A stretch of DNA of 51,428 bases from DASXHZ01 sp036488085 (GTDB lineage Bacteria > Acidobacteriota > Thermoanaerobaculia > Gp7-AA8): the NCBI GenBank assembly GCA_036488085.1, contig DASXHZ010000069.1:1-51428 (forward strand), in the 5' to 3' direction. The position numbers and the translations under genes are program-made. Below the pieces are notes generated by a model. That model was not told the DNA's origin. It did not search any database and saw only the letters and a program-made list of their open reading frames with translations. Numbering within the stretch: position 1 is the first letter of the stretch; every line of letters starts with the position of its first letter. Below, piece by piece: positions 25,140-33,739 of the stretch.

Positions 25140-25541
25140 ATGGAGTGCGTCTTCTGCAGCGATGTCACCCGTTCCGGCGACGTGATCTTCGAGGATCAGC
25201 GAACCTGGGTCGTGCTTCACGAAGACTGGAGCGTCCGCGGGCACGCGATGGTCGTCTGGAAGCTGCATGTCGAGAACCTCAGCGATCTCACCCCAGATGA
25301 CGGCGCACACTTCGCCCGCGTGCTTCGGCATGCGGAAAAAACGCTCGTCGAGGCGACGAAAGCCGACCGCGCGATCCTCATGAAGCTCGGCATCGCGACC
25401 CCGCACCTGCACGTCCACATCTATCCGGTGAGTGCGACCCTCGATCGCGCCGCGGTGATGCGGATCATCAATGCGGAAGTGCGCGAACCGCGGGATCAGG
25501 CCTTCATCGAAGCCGCGCGCCACTTGACACACCGGCACTGA
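25140..25541 (+). CDS. HIT-family nucleotide hydrolase/transferase
   Basis: 133 residues with the histidine triad HLHVHIYP (His89, His91, His93) near the C-terminal part and an N-terminal CVFC pair as in zinc-binding HIT proteins. HIT enzymes hydrolyse or transfer nucleotidyl groups (for example adenosine phosphoramidates). An upstream in-frame ATG at 25116 would add eight residues (MARDYIQR) but overlaps the divergent reductase start, so 25140 is preferred. The stop codon TGA is the first three bases of the FadR-type operator of the next gene. Confidence 0.88.
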   Translation: MECVFCSDVTRSGDVIFEDQRTWVVLHEDWSVRGHAMVVWKLHVENLSDLTPDDGAHFARVLRHAEKTLVEATKADRAILMKLGIATPHLHVHIYPVSATLDRAAVMRIINAEVREPRDQAFIEAARHLTHRH

Positions 25542-25556
25542 ATGAGCATTCATTCA
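25524..25556 (+). promoter_or_regulatory. FadR-type operator with upstream TTGACA
   Basis: TGAATGA-GCAT-TCATTCA (25539-25556) is a 7-bp-arm inverted repeat with a 4-nt spacer, the same architecture as the published Bacillus FadR/YsiA operator (TGAATGAnnnnTCATTCA). A consensus -35-like TTGACA is at 25524-25529; the expected -10 would fall in the right half of the operator (e.g. ATTCAT 25548-25553), so binding would block transcription. The GTG start at 25561 lies very close, implying a very short leader. Autoregulation is inferred. Confidence 0.75.
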
Positions 25557-25560
25557 TGGC

Positions 25561-26181
25561 GTGAGCCGACGCGCAGCTTCCGTCACCGTCAACGCACCGA
25601 CCTCATTCCAGGGGACGTCGAAGCGCGAGCGCATCCTTCGCGCTGCCGTCGACGTCTTCGCGAAGAACGGTTACTTCAACGCCAAGGTCGCCGAGATCGC
25701 GAAGGCGGCGGGGGTCGCTGACGGAACGATCTACCTCTACTTCGACGGGAAAGAGGACGTGCTCCTCACGATCTTTCGCGAGCACACGCGCAACTACCTC
25801 GCCTCGCTGGAGCGCGAGATCGCCAACGTCCGGCGCCCCGAGGATCGCGTGCGCGTCGCCATCCGCCACCACCTCGAGGCACTCGGCCGCGACCGGAACC
25901 TGGCAGTCGTCTCGCAGGTCGAGCTGCGGCACAGCCTCAAGTTCATGAGCCTTCTCTCGCAGCAGGAGGTGAAGGACTACCTGAACATGATCAGAAAGAT
26001 CGTCGAGCATGGACAAACCGAGGGAGTTTTCCGACGGAACCTCCACCCGCAGATGGTGGCGAAATCGGTCTTCGGCATCCTCGACGAGATGGTGACGTCA
26101 TGGATTTTGTCCGAGAAGGATTACGCCCTCGCGGATACAGCCGACCAGATCGCCGATTTCATCCTCACCGGATTGCTGTAG
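25561..26181 (+). CDS. fadR: FadR-like TetR-family regulator of fatty-acid degradation
   Basis: A 206-residue TetR regulator from GTG 25561. The DNA-binding domain (residues ~20-65) reads RERILRAAVDVFAKNGYF, then VAEIAKAAGVADGTIYLYFDGKEDVL, very close in pattern to Bacillus FadR (YsiA). The ligand domain also fits: NLAVVSQVELRHS and FGILDEMVTSWI resemble the acyl-CoA-binding FadR C-terminus. A matching inverted repeat lies directly upstream. The expected role is repression of beta-oxidation genes, relieved by long-chain acyl-CoA, although no beta-oxidation gene is in this window. The 3' end overlaps the PAP2 reading frame by 82 nt. Confidence 0.85.
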   Translation: MSRRAASVTVNAPTSFQGTSKRERILRAAVDVFAKNGYFNAKVAEIAKAAGVADGTIYLYFDGKEDVLLTIFREHTRNYLASLEREIANVRRPEDRVRVAIRHHLEALGRDRNLAVVSQVELRHSLKFMSLLSQQEVKDYLNMIRKIVEHGQTEGVFRRNLHPQMVAKSVFGILDEMVTSWILSEKDYALADTADQIADFILTGLL

Positions 26182-26966
26182 CAGTCCTGCTGCTGTCCCT
26201 CTGTGGGGCGGCGGCGGCCTCGCCGCCGGCCGTGAACTGCGCTGCCGAGGTTGGCGGCCCGCCGGTAACCTCGGTCAAAGCGCGCGCGCACGAAGTGTGG
26301 TGCGACGCCAAAGACATCTTCCCTGCGCCGGTGAAGCGCTGGCGCCTTCACGAGTGGGGGCGATTCGGCGAAGGGCTGGCGCTCGTCGTCGCCATGTACC
26401 CACTCGACCAGGAGATCTCGAACGCGTTCGCGAAGAACCACAGCCGTCTTGCCGACAAGTACCTCCACGCCGTCACCCACCTCGGCGGTGGCTACGGCCA
26501 GGACATCGTGATTCTCACCATCGCCGGCGGTTATTTCGGACACGATCAACGCCTCCTCGACACCGGCTTCGACGCGCTGGAGTCTTCCGTGTTCGCCGCC
26601 GGGATCGTCACTCCAGCGATCAAGACCGCGGTTGGACGTGCGCGGCCGATCGCCGACCTCGGTAGACACTCGTTGCATCCATTCGATAAGGACCTGTATC
26701 AGTCGTTCCCGTCGGGGCATTCGACGAGCGCATTCGCCATCGCGACGGCGATCGCCGGCCACTATGAGGACCATCCCTCGGTCGCCGCCATTGCATACAC
26801 GCTCGCCACGAGCATCGCCTTCGCCCGGGTGTACGACCGCGCGCATTTCCCGAGCGACGTCGTCGCCGGCGCGCTGATCGGCCACACGATTGCGAAGTCG
26901 ATCGTTCACAATCACGTGACGGTTGTTCCCGAACGTCGCGCGTTGCTGGTGAACGTCACGTTCTAG
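26100..26966 (+). CDS. PAP2-superfamily phosphatase, exported or membrane-associated
   Basis: 288 residues. The three PAP2 phosphatase motifs are clear: KTAVGRARP (K-x6-RP), QSFPSGHSTSAF (PSGH) and ARVYDRAHFPSDVVAG (R-x5-H-x3-D). A hydrophobic signal-like stretch (RIAVAVLLLSLCGAAAAS) is near residues 24-41. The only in-frame ATG before it is at 26100, deep inside the TetR gene, giving an unusually long basic leader (MDFVREGLRPRGYSRPDRRF); a non-standard start nearer the signal is possible. The family includes undecaprenyl-pyrophosphate and lipid phosphatases. The cysteine pair and the exported form suggest periplasmic action. Confidence 0.85.
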   Translation: MDFVREGLRPRGYSRPDRRFHPHRIAVAVLLLSLCGAAAASPPAVNCAAEVGGPPVTSVKARAHEVWCDAKDIFPAPVKRWRLHEWGRFGEGLALVVAMYPLDQEISNAFAKNHSRLADKYLHAVTHLGGGYGQDIVILTIAGGYFGHDQRLLDTGFDALESSVFAAGIVTPAIKTAVGRARPIADLGRHSLHPFDKDLYQSFPSGHSTSAFAIATAIAGHYEDHPSVAAIAYTLATSIAFARVYDRAHFPSDVVAGALIGHTIAKSIVHNHVTVVPERRALLVNVTF

Positions 26967-26978
26967 ACTGCGCAGTTG

Positions 26979-29900
26979 ATGGACCGGCTCAACCGCCGCG
27001 ACTGGCTCTTCATCGGCGCCTGCGTTGCCCTCTTCGCGATCGCGCTCGTGGTCGCGCTGACGAACTTCACGCGCGCGTTCCCGGAGGCGTCGATCGACTT
27101 CAAGGTCGACCGCGGTGCGTCGCGTGTCGTCGCGGAGCGCGTGCTGCAGCGCGAGCACGTCGGCTTCGCAGGCATGCGCAACACCGCGAGCTTCGACACC
27201 GACGACTCCGCGAAAATCTTCCTCGAGCGCACCCTCGGTCTCGACCGTGCTCAGAGCGTCATGCGCAACGACGTTCGGCTGTGGGCGTGGCATCACCGCT
27301 GGTTCAAGCCGCTGCAGGAAGAGGAGTTGAGCGTCGACGTCGCGCCGACCGGCGAGGTGATCGGCTTCGGCCACAAACTCCCGGAAGACCGCGCCATCCC
27401 GACGCCTGACATCGCCGCCGCCCGCGGTCTCGCGGAATCGTTCCTCGTCCGCAACGGCATCAAGCTCGAGAGTCTGCAGCTCGTCTCACAGAGCGAGCGA
27501 AACCTGCCCCATCGCATCCAGCGCATCTTCACGTGGGACTCGAAATCGATCCGTCCCGCCGGCGCGCCGTATCGGACCATCGTCACCGTCGACGGCAACG
27601 TGATCGGCAGCTTCTCGCAACACATCCGGGTCCCGGATGACTGGCAGCGGTCGTACCGCGAGCTGCGCTCGAAGAACCTCCTCGCAGGCCAGATCGACTC
27701 GATCTTCCTGCTGATCACGATCATCGCCGCGCTGGTCGTCTTCGTCGGGCGGCTGCGCCGCCGTGACATCCACCTCCGCTTCCTCCTCGGCATCGGGATC
27801 GCGAGCGTCATCCTTGTCGTCGGCGTCGCGCTGAACAACTACCCGGCCGCGCTCGCCGGCTACGACACGGCGACTTCGTTCGCAGCTTTCATAGCCCAGT
27901 TCGCGGTTTCGACCGTATTGCAGGCATTCGGCACCGCCATGTTCCTCGCCGTCCTCGCTGGCGCCGGCGAAGTCTTGTTCCGCGAACGTTCGCCGCAACA
28001 GATCGCGATCCCGCGGATCTGGAGCACGCGCGCGCTCGGGTCGAAACGCGTCTTCCTCGCGTTCATCCTCGGCTACACGCTGGTCGCGTTCTTCCTCGCC
28101 TACCAGGTCATCTTCTACATCGTGGCGTCGAAGTTCGGCGCCTGGTCGCCGATGGAAGTGCCGTACGACGAGATGCTCAACAGCGCGCTGCCGTGGGTGG
28201 CGGTGCTGTTCGCCGGCTTCTTCCCGGCATTGTCCGAGGAGTTCATGTCACGCGCGTTCTCGCTGCCGTTCTTCGAGCGCATCTTGCGCTCGCGAATCGC
28301 GGCGATCGTCGTCGCCGGATTCATCTGGGGCTTCGGCCACGCGACGTATCCGAACCAGCCGTTCTACATCCGCGGCGTCGAAGTCGGTATCGCGGGCGTC
28401 GCGCTCGGATTCCTCTTCTTCCGCTTCGGGCTCCTACCGCTGCTGATCTGGCACTTCACTGTCGACGCGTTCTACACGGCGCTCCTGCTCTTCCGCTCGC
28501 ACAACGCCTACTACATCGTCTCCGGCGCGGCGGCGTCGTTCGTCTTCGTCGTCCCGATGCTGATCGCGATCGTGCTCTACCTCAAGCGCGGCGGCTTCAT
28601 CCCCGACGACGACCTCACCAACGCCACGCTTCCCGTCAGTGCGGCGCCCGCAGTCCTGCCAGCACGTCCGAAAGCCGACCTCCCGCCGCCGATCCCGGTC
28701 CGCCGCCCCATCGTCATCATCTGCGTCATCGCCGTGATTCTCGCCGCGATCCTCGTCGCGGTCGGACCGTGGCCGCTCGACGACGCGATCGACTACCGCA
28801 TTACGAAAGAGCAGGCGAAGCAGATCGCCACAGCTCACCTGAAGCGCGTCGAGCCGAACGCGTCGTACCAACGCGTCATCGCCACCACGCTCGAAGGTTT
28901 CCGCAACTGGAACGCCGCGTCGGGCCGCGAGGATGGCGGCTCGCCGGGCGGCTTCGACTCCACTGCCGCGGAGTACATGCTCGCGCACGGCCTCTCGACG
29001 AAAACGCTCGCGGACATTTTCAAGTCGCGCGTCGTCTCCGCAACGTGGACCGTCCGCTTCTTCACGCCGATGAAGAAGGAGGAGTACTTCGTCGAGGTCG
29101 ACCCGCACACCTCGCGCGCGATCGGCTTTCACAAGTACCTCGATGAGAAGCTTCCCGGCGCCACGCTCGATCAGGCGCACGCGCTCGCCATCGCCCTCCC
29201 GTCATTTGCGCAACACGGCGTCGATGCGAGCGCATTCGAGCTGAAGGAAGCGCTCTCGTTCCAGCAGCCGATCCGCCGCGACTGGCTCTTTCACTTTCAG
29301 GAGAAGAGGCCGCTCGTCGCCGACGCGTACCGCCGCGAGACCGTCCGCGTCGATGGCGCCGAGGTGACGCAGTTCACCACGACCGTACACGTGCCGGAGG
29401 GCGTCTACCGCGCGGCGACCCAAGAGACGCTGCGCAACGTCGTCCTCAGCGTGCTGCGCGTCGGCGGCGGCATCGCGCTCCTGGCGCTCATCGTCACCGG
29501 CGTCGTCGCCGCGTCGATGCGCCATCGTCCCAACTGGATGCGCGCGCTCCGCTGGACGCTCGCGCTCGCAATCGTCCCGGTCATCGGAATCGCGGCCGAC
29601 TACGAGTCGTCGCAGTTCGGCTATTCGACGTCGGTCAAGTGGGACACGTTCATCACCGGCTACGCCGTCGATATCCTCCGCGACCTAGGCATCCGCCTCG
29701 GCGGTCTCTTTCTCGCCCTCGTCGCGATCGACGCCGCGGTCCCGCACGCGCTCGACTCGCTCACGCGCGAGGCGCGGGCGCGTTTCGGCCGCAGCGCGCT
29801 CGTCGCCGCGATCGCGTCGCTCGCGTCGTTTGCCGCCGTCCGCGCGCTGCTGCACCTCATCGAGGCGCAGTTCCCCGCCGCCGTGAACGTCTCGCTCGAC

Positions 29901-30365
29901 ATTCCGAGCGCCGTCGCGATCCGCTTTCCGGCCATCATCACGATCGGCGAGGCGTTCTTCGATGCCGTCATCGCCTCGGGCGTGGTCGCCGCGTTCGCAT
30001 ACTCCGTCTCGTCGTTCCGGAAGATGCCGTGGCTGCGCGACGCGATCACCATCGCGGTGATCTTCTGCGCGAGCATGCGGCCCGACGCCACGTTCGTACA
30101 GACGCCCCTCATGCTCATACGCGGAGCTGTTCTCGCGTTCCTCACCTGGTTCATTGCGCGGTTCGTGCTCGACGGCAACGTCCTCGCGTGGCCGCTCGCG
30201 GTCTTCATGGCGGTCATGCTCAACGGCATCGACGCGATGGGGCAGCACCGCCTCGATCTCCACGTCAACATGGCGGTCGTCGCCGTCGCGCTGGTCGCGA
30301 TGACGATCTGGATCGCGTACCCGAAGCCGTATAGATTCGCGGACGATGAACCTCGGAATCCCTGA
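26979..30365 (+). CDS. Large CPBP-family membrane protease-like protein with duplicated extracytoplasmic domain
   Basis: 1128 residues. After an N-terminal helix there is a ~210-residue soluble module, then membrane helices carrying the CPBP/Abi glutamic-protease motifs: SEEFMSR (Glu420, Glu421, Arg425), FGHATYP (His454) and WHFTVDA (His492, Asp496). A second soluble module follows at about 605-830, then another block of membrane helices. The two soluble modules look homologous: WFKPLQEEELSVDVAPTGEV (first) and FFTPMKKEEYFVEVDPHTSR (second) align with the following GFGHKL / GFHKYL segments. CPBP proteins include the Rce1 prenyl protease and bacteriocin-immunity proteins. Substrate unknown. 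The 3' end overlaps the redox gene by 20 nt. Confidence 0.8.
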   Translation: MDRLNRRDWLFIGACVALFAIALVVALTNFTRAFPEASIDFKVDRGASRVVAERVLQREHVGFAGMRNTASFDTDDSAKIFLERTLGLDRAQSVMRNDVRLWAWHHRWFKPLQEEELSVDVAPTGEVIGFGHKLPEDRAIPTPDIAAARGLAESFLVRNGIKLESLQLVSQSERNLPHRIQRIFTWDSKSIRPAGAPYRTIVTVDGNVIGSFSQHIRVPDDWQRSYRELRSKNLLAGQIDSIFLLITIIAALVVFVGRLRRRDIHLRFLLGIGIASVILVVGVALNNYPAALAGYDTATSFAAFIAQFAVSTVLQAFGTAMFLAVLAGAGEVLFRERSPQQIAIPRIWSTRALGSKRVFLAFILGYTLVAFFLAYQVIFYIVASKFGAWSPMEVPYDEMLNSALPWVAVLFAGFFPALSEEFMSRAFSLPFFERILRSRIAAIVVAGFIWGFGHATYPNQPFYIRGVEVGIAGVALGFLFFRFGLLPLLIWHFTVDAFYTALLLFRSHNAYYIVSGAAASFVFVVPMLIAIVLYLKRGGFIPDDDLTNATLPVSAAPAVLPARPKADLPPPIPVRRPIVIICVIAVILAAILVAVGPWPLDDAIDYRITKEQAKQIATAHLKRVEPNASYQRVIATTLEGFRNWNAASGREDGGSPGGFDSTAAEYMLAHGLSTKTLADIFKSRVVSATWTVRFFTPMKKEEYFVEVDPHTSRAIGFHKYLDEKLPGATLDQAHALAIALPSFAQHGVDASAFELKEALSFQQPIRRDWLFHFQEKRPLVADAYRRETVRVDGAEVTQFTTTVHVPEGVYRAATQETLRNVVLSVLRVGGGIALLALIVTGVVAASMRHRPNWMRALRWTLALAIVPVIGIAADYESSQFGYSTSVKWDTFITGYAVDILRDLGIRLGGLFLALVAIDAAVPHALDSLTREARARFGRSALVAAIASLASFAAVRALLHLIEAQFPAAVNVSLDIPSAVAIRFPAIITIGEAFFDAVIASGVVAAFAYSVSSFRKMPWLRDAITIAVIFCASMRPDATFVQTPLMLIRGAVLAFLTWFIARFVLDGNVLAWPLAVFMAVMLNGIDAMGQHRLDLHVNMAVVAVALVAMTIWIAYPKPYRFADDEPRNP

Positions 30366-33300
30366 TTTCACGTGGAGTGATCTCCACGACTACGACCGCC
30401 TCCGCGATCTCTCCGCGGAGTTCGATCGATTTCTCGGCGATCGCGGCGGCGATCCCTCGAACCTGATCGAGAAGGCGCGTCATCTCGGCGCGTTCCTGGT
30501 GCGGCTGTTCGACACCGACGACAGCGCCATCCGCGGGCGTGCCGCGCGCGATGCCGAGGTCGCGAGGTTCAAGAAAGAATTCGTGCAGCGACGGGTGGCG
30601 AAGATCGCTCCCGGCGCGGCGGACGCCCTCGTCCGCCCCGATCTCGATGAGGCCGATCCCGAGCTCTCACTAGCCAGAATCGCCAACGCCCTCCACGACG
30701 CCAACGACAAAGAAAAGCTCGACGCGCTCGCGCAGTGGGCCGCGAGCGCGTGGAAGCGCGGCGCGTTCCACGGCTGGACGTCGTTCCGGCTCCCGAAGCC
30801 GCTCGTCTTCGACAAACTCGTGGCCACCGAGCAGGAGGATGACGTCCGCTTCGGCGGTCCGCACCAAGAGTTCCGCCGCCGCGACGCGTTCCACCTCACC
30901 GATCCGCGCATGACGCCGCGCGAGATCGCCGACGAGTCGCACTACTGCATCTACTGCCACGAGCGAAACAAAGACTCCTGCTCGAAGGGCTTCCCGGAAC
31001 CTCCCGACAAGTTTCGCGTCAACCCCATCGGCATCGCACTCGAGGGGTGTCCGCTCGACGAAAAGATCGGCGAGATGAACCTGCTGCGCGCCGGCGGCGA
31101 CTCCATCGCGGCGCTCGCGATGGCGATCATCGACAATCCGATGTGCCCCGGCACCGGCCACCGCATCTGCAACGACTGCATGCGGTCGTGCATCTTCCAG
31201 AAGCAGGAACCGGTGAACATCCCGCAGATCGAGACCGGCGTCCTCACCGACGTCCTCTTCCTGCCGTGGGGCTTCGAGATCTATTCGCTGCTCACCCGCT
31301 GGAACCCGCTCAACGCGCGGCGTCCGATCGCGCTCCCTTACAACGGCAAGAACGTTCTCGTCGTCGGCCTCGGACCCGCCGGCTACACACTCGCGCACTA
31401 CCTCGCGAATGAAGGCTACGGCGTCGTCGCGATCGACGGCCTCAAGATCGAGCCGCTGCCGGAGAAGTGGATCGCGGAGCCGATCCGCGACGCGCGCGCC
31501 GAGCTGTGGGACGACCTCAACGACCGCGTGCTCGCCGGCTTCGGCGGCGTGTCCGAGTACGGCATCACCGTCCGCTGGGACAAAAACTTCCTTAAAGTCA
31601 TCCGCATCGCGCTGGAGCGAAAAGCGAATCTGAAGATGTACGGCGGCGTCCGTTTCGGCGGCACGATCACGATCGGCGACGCGTTCGACGACCTCGGTTT
31701 CGATCACATCGCCATCGCCGCGGGCGCCGGTACGCCGACCGTCGTCCGGATGAAGAACAACCTCATTCGCGGCATCCGCAAGGCCTCCGACTTCCTCATG
31801 GCGCTGCAGCTCACCGGCGCGTACAAGCAGAGCTCCATGGCGAACCTACAGGTGCGCCTGCCGGCGGTCGTCATCGGCGGCGGCCTCACCGCGATCGACA
31901 CGGCGACGGAGCTCTTCGCCTACTACCCGGTGCAGGTCGAGAAGGTGCTGCACCGCTACGAGACGCTCTCCGGCGATCTCGGAGAAGCGATCGTTCGCGC
32001 CGGGTACGACGCCGAGGAGCTGGCGGTGCTCGACGAGTTCCTCGAGCATGGCCGCGCCGTTCGTGCGGAACGCGCGCGCGCCGCGGACGCGGGCGAAGAG
32101 CCGAACTTCATCCCGCTCGTTCGCGGCTGGGGCGGCGTGACGATCGCGTACCGCAAGTCGCTCTACGACTCGCCGGCGTATCGGCTCAATTACGAAGAGG
32201 TGATCAAGTCATTCGAAGAGGGAATCTGGTACGCGGAGAACCTCTCGCCGTCCGAGGCGATGGCAGACGAGTACGGCCACGTGCGGTCGCTCGTCTTTCA
32301 GAAGCAGGTCGTCATCGACGGGAAGTGGAAAGACTCCGGCGAAACCGTCGAGCTGCCGGCGCGCAGCGTCATGGTCGCTGCCGGAACGAGTCCGAACGTC
32401 ATCTACGAAAAGGAGCATCCGGGGACGTTCAAGCTCGACCAGTGGGGACAGTTCTTCCAGGCGCACGCACGCTCCGGCAACGAGCTGATTGAGGGCGAAG
32501 GCTTCTTCACGTCGTACCAGCACCCGTCGACGCCCGACAAACTGATCACGTTCTACGGCGACAACCACCCGAAGTACGCGGGGAACGTGGTGAAGGCGAT
32601 GGCGTCCGCGCGCGACGGATATCGCGAGGTGGTTGCCGTTCTTGCCGCCGGCCAGGAGGGGCGGACGCCCTCGTCCGCCCGGCGCGGCGATAGCCGCGCT
32701 GACGCCGATCAGTGGAACAACCTCGTCTCGCGTCTCGACGATGGATTACTCGCGCGCGTGCATCAGGTGAACCGTCTGACGCCAACCATCGTCGAAGTCG
32801 TCGTCCGCGCCCCGTTCGCGGCGCGGCACTTCGAGCCGGGGCAGTTCTTCCGCCTCCAGAACTTCGAGACGCACGCGCGCGGCGCGGGCGACACGAAGCT
32901 CGTGATGGAAGGGATCGCCCTCACCGGCGCGTGGACCGACAAAGAGCGCGGCCTCCTCTCGATGATCATTCTCGAGATGGGCGGCTCGTCCCGCCTCTGC
33001 GCCATGCTCGAGAAAGACGAGCCGGTCGTCGTCATGGGCCCGACCGGCGCGCCGACCGAGCTGCCCCAGAACGAGACGGTCCTCCTCGCCGGCGGAGGCC
33101 TCGGCAACGCCGTGCTCTTCTCCATCGCGAAGGCGTTGAAGGACAACCGCTGCCGCGTCCTCTACTTCGCCGGCTATAAGAAGAACGCGGATGTCTTCAA
33201 GCGCGACGAGATCGAAGCGGGGACCGACCAGGTCATCTGGTCCGTCGATTTCGGCGATGCCATCGAGCCGCGCCGCCCGCAGGATCGAGCCTTCGTCGGC

Positions 33301-33693
33301 AACATCGTCCAGTCGATGCTCACCTACGCGGGCGACGCCGGCTCCATGTTCGACATGAAGCAGGTCTCTCGCATCATCGCCATCGGCTCCGACGGCATGA
33401 TGCGAGCCGTGAAAGACGCGCGCCACGGCGTCCTCGCGCCTTACCTCGACCCGGCGCACGTCGGCATCGGCTCGATCAACTCGCCCATGCAATGCATGAT
33501 GAAACAGGTCTGCGCCCAGTGCCTCCAGCGCCACGTCGACCCAGCCACCGGCAAAGAGTCGTTCGTCTTCTCCTGCTTCAGCCAGGATCAACCCCTCGAC
33601 GAAGTCGACTTCATCAACCTCCGCGCAAGACTCCGCCAGAACACCGTCCTGGAGAAGATGACCAACCTCTGGCTGACGCGGCTGCTCGCATAA
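30346..33693 (+). CDS. Multidomain iron-sulfur/FAD oxidoreductase (GltD-like plus DHOD-B-like fusion)
   Basis: 1115 residues. An N-terminal region has cysteine clusters (CIYCHERNKDSC near 201-212, CNDCMRSC near 275-282) able to hold Fe-S centres. It is followed by a GltD-like FAD/NAD(P) domain with Rossmann motifs VVGLGPAGYTLAHYL (~337) and VIGGGLTAIDTATEL (~507). After a linker, a ferredoxin-reductase-like FAD domain (FEPGQFFRLQNFE, ~825) and NAD domain (LLAGGGLGNAVLFS, ~912) end in CMMKQVCAQC...C, the [2Fe-2S] pattern of dihydroorotate dehydrogenase B electron-transfer subunits. It may shuttle electrons between NAD(P)H and an acceptor such as ferredoxin or glutamate synthase. Two copies of a dispersed DNA repeat lie in frame within it (residues ~91-98 and ~770-785). 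Confidence 0.8.
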   Translation: MNLGIPDFTWSDLHDYDRLRDLSAEFDRFLGDRGGDPSNLIEKARHLGAFLVRLFDTDDSAIRGRAARDAEVARFKKEFVQRRVAKIAPGAADALVRPDLDEADPELSLARIANALHDANDKEKLDALAQWAASAWKRGAFHGWTSFRLPKPLVFDKLVATEQEDDVRFGGPHQEFRRRDAFHLTDPRMTPREIADESHYCIYCHERNKDSCSKGFPEPPDKFRVNPIGIALEGCPLDEKIGEMNLLRAGGDSIAALAMAIIDNPMCPGTGHRICNDCMRSCIFQKQEPVNIPQIETGVLTDVLFLPWGFEIYSLLTRWNPLNARRPIALPYNGKNVLVVGLGPAGYTLAHYLANEGYGVVAIDGLKIEPLPEKWIAEPIRDARAELWDDLNDRVLAGFGGVSEYGITVRWDKNFLKVIRIALERKANLKMYGGVRFGGTITIGDAFDDLGFDHIAIAAGAGTPTVVRMKNNLIRGIRKASDFLMALQLTGAYKQSSMANLQVRLPAVVIGGGLTAIDTATELFAYYPVQVEKVLHRYETLSGDLGEAIVRAGYDAEELAVLDEFLEHGRAVRAERARAADAGEEPNFIPLVRGWGGVTIAYRKSLYDSPAYRLNYEEVIKSFEEGIWYAENLSPSEAMADEYGHVRSLVFQKQVVIDGKWKDSGETVELPARSVMVAAGTSPNVIYEKEHPGTFKLDQWGQFFQAHARSGNELIEGEGFFTSYQHPSTPDKLITFYGDNHPKYAGNVVKAMASARDGYREVVAVLAAGQEGRTPSSARRGDSRADADQWNNLVSRLDDGLLARVHQVNRLTPTIVEVVVRAPFAARHFEPGQFFRLQNFETHARGAGDTKLVMEGIALTGAWTDKERGLLSMIILEMGGSSRLCAMLEKDEPVVVMGPTGAPTELPQNETVLLAGGGLGNAVLFSIAKALKDNRCRVLYFAGYKKNADVFKRDEIEAGTDQVIWSVDFGDAIEPRRPQDRAFVGNIVQSMLTYAGDAGSMFDMKQVSRIIAIGSDGMMRAVKDARHGVLAPYLDPAHVGIGSINSPMQCMMKQVCAQCLQRHVDPATGKESFVFSCFSQDQPLDEVDFINLRARLRQNTVLEKMTNLWLTRLLA
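30618..30637. repeat. Palindromic dispersed repeat core inside the oxidoreductase gene (copy 4)
   Basis: The exact 20-nt core GGCGGACGCCCTCGTCCGCC, read here in frame as ADALVRP (residues ~91-98). The surrounding protein segment is not part of any recognised domain, so the insertion is probably tolerated as a loop. Confidence 0.8.
32655..32700. repeat. Palindromic dispersed repeat inside the oxidoreductase gene (copy 5)
   Basis: GGAGGGGCGGACGCCCTCGT and following bases are identical over ~36 nt to the intergenic copy at 632. Here the repeat is translated in a different frame from copy 4, giving EGRTPSSARRGDSRA (residues ~770-785), precisely in the linker between the GltD-like half and the ferredoxin-reductase-like half. 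Confidence 0.9.
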
Positions 33694-33739
33694 CAGTGGC
33701 AGCGTGCAACCCGCCCTTCGTCGGCCCGTATCACCATCC

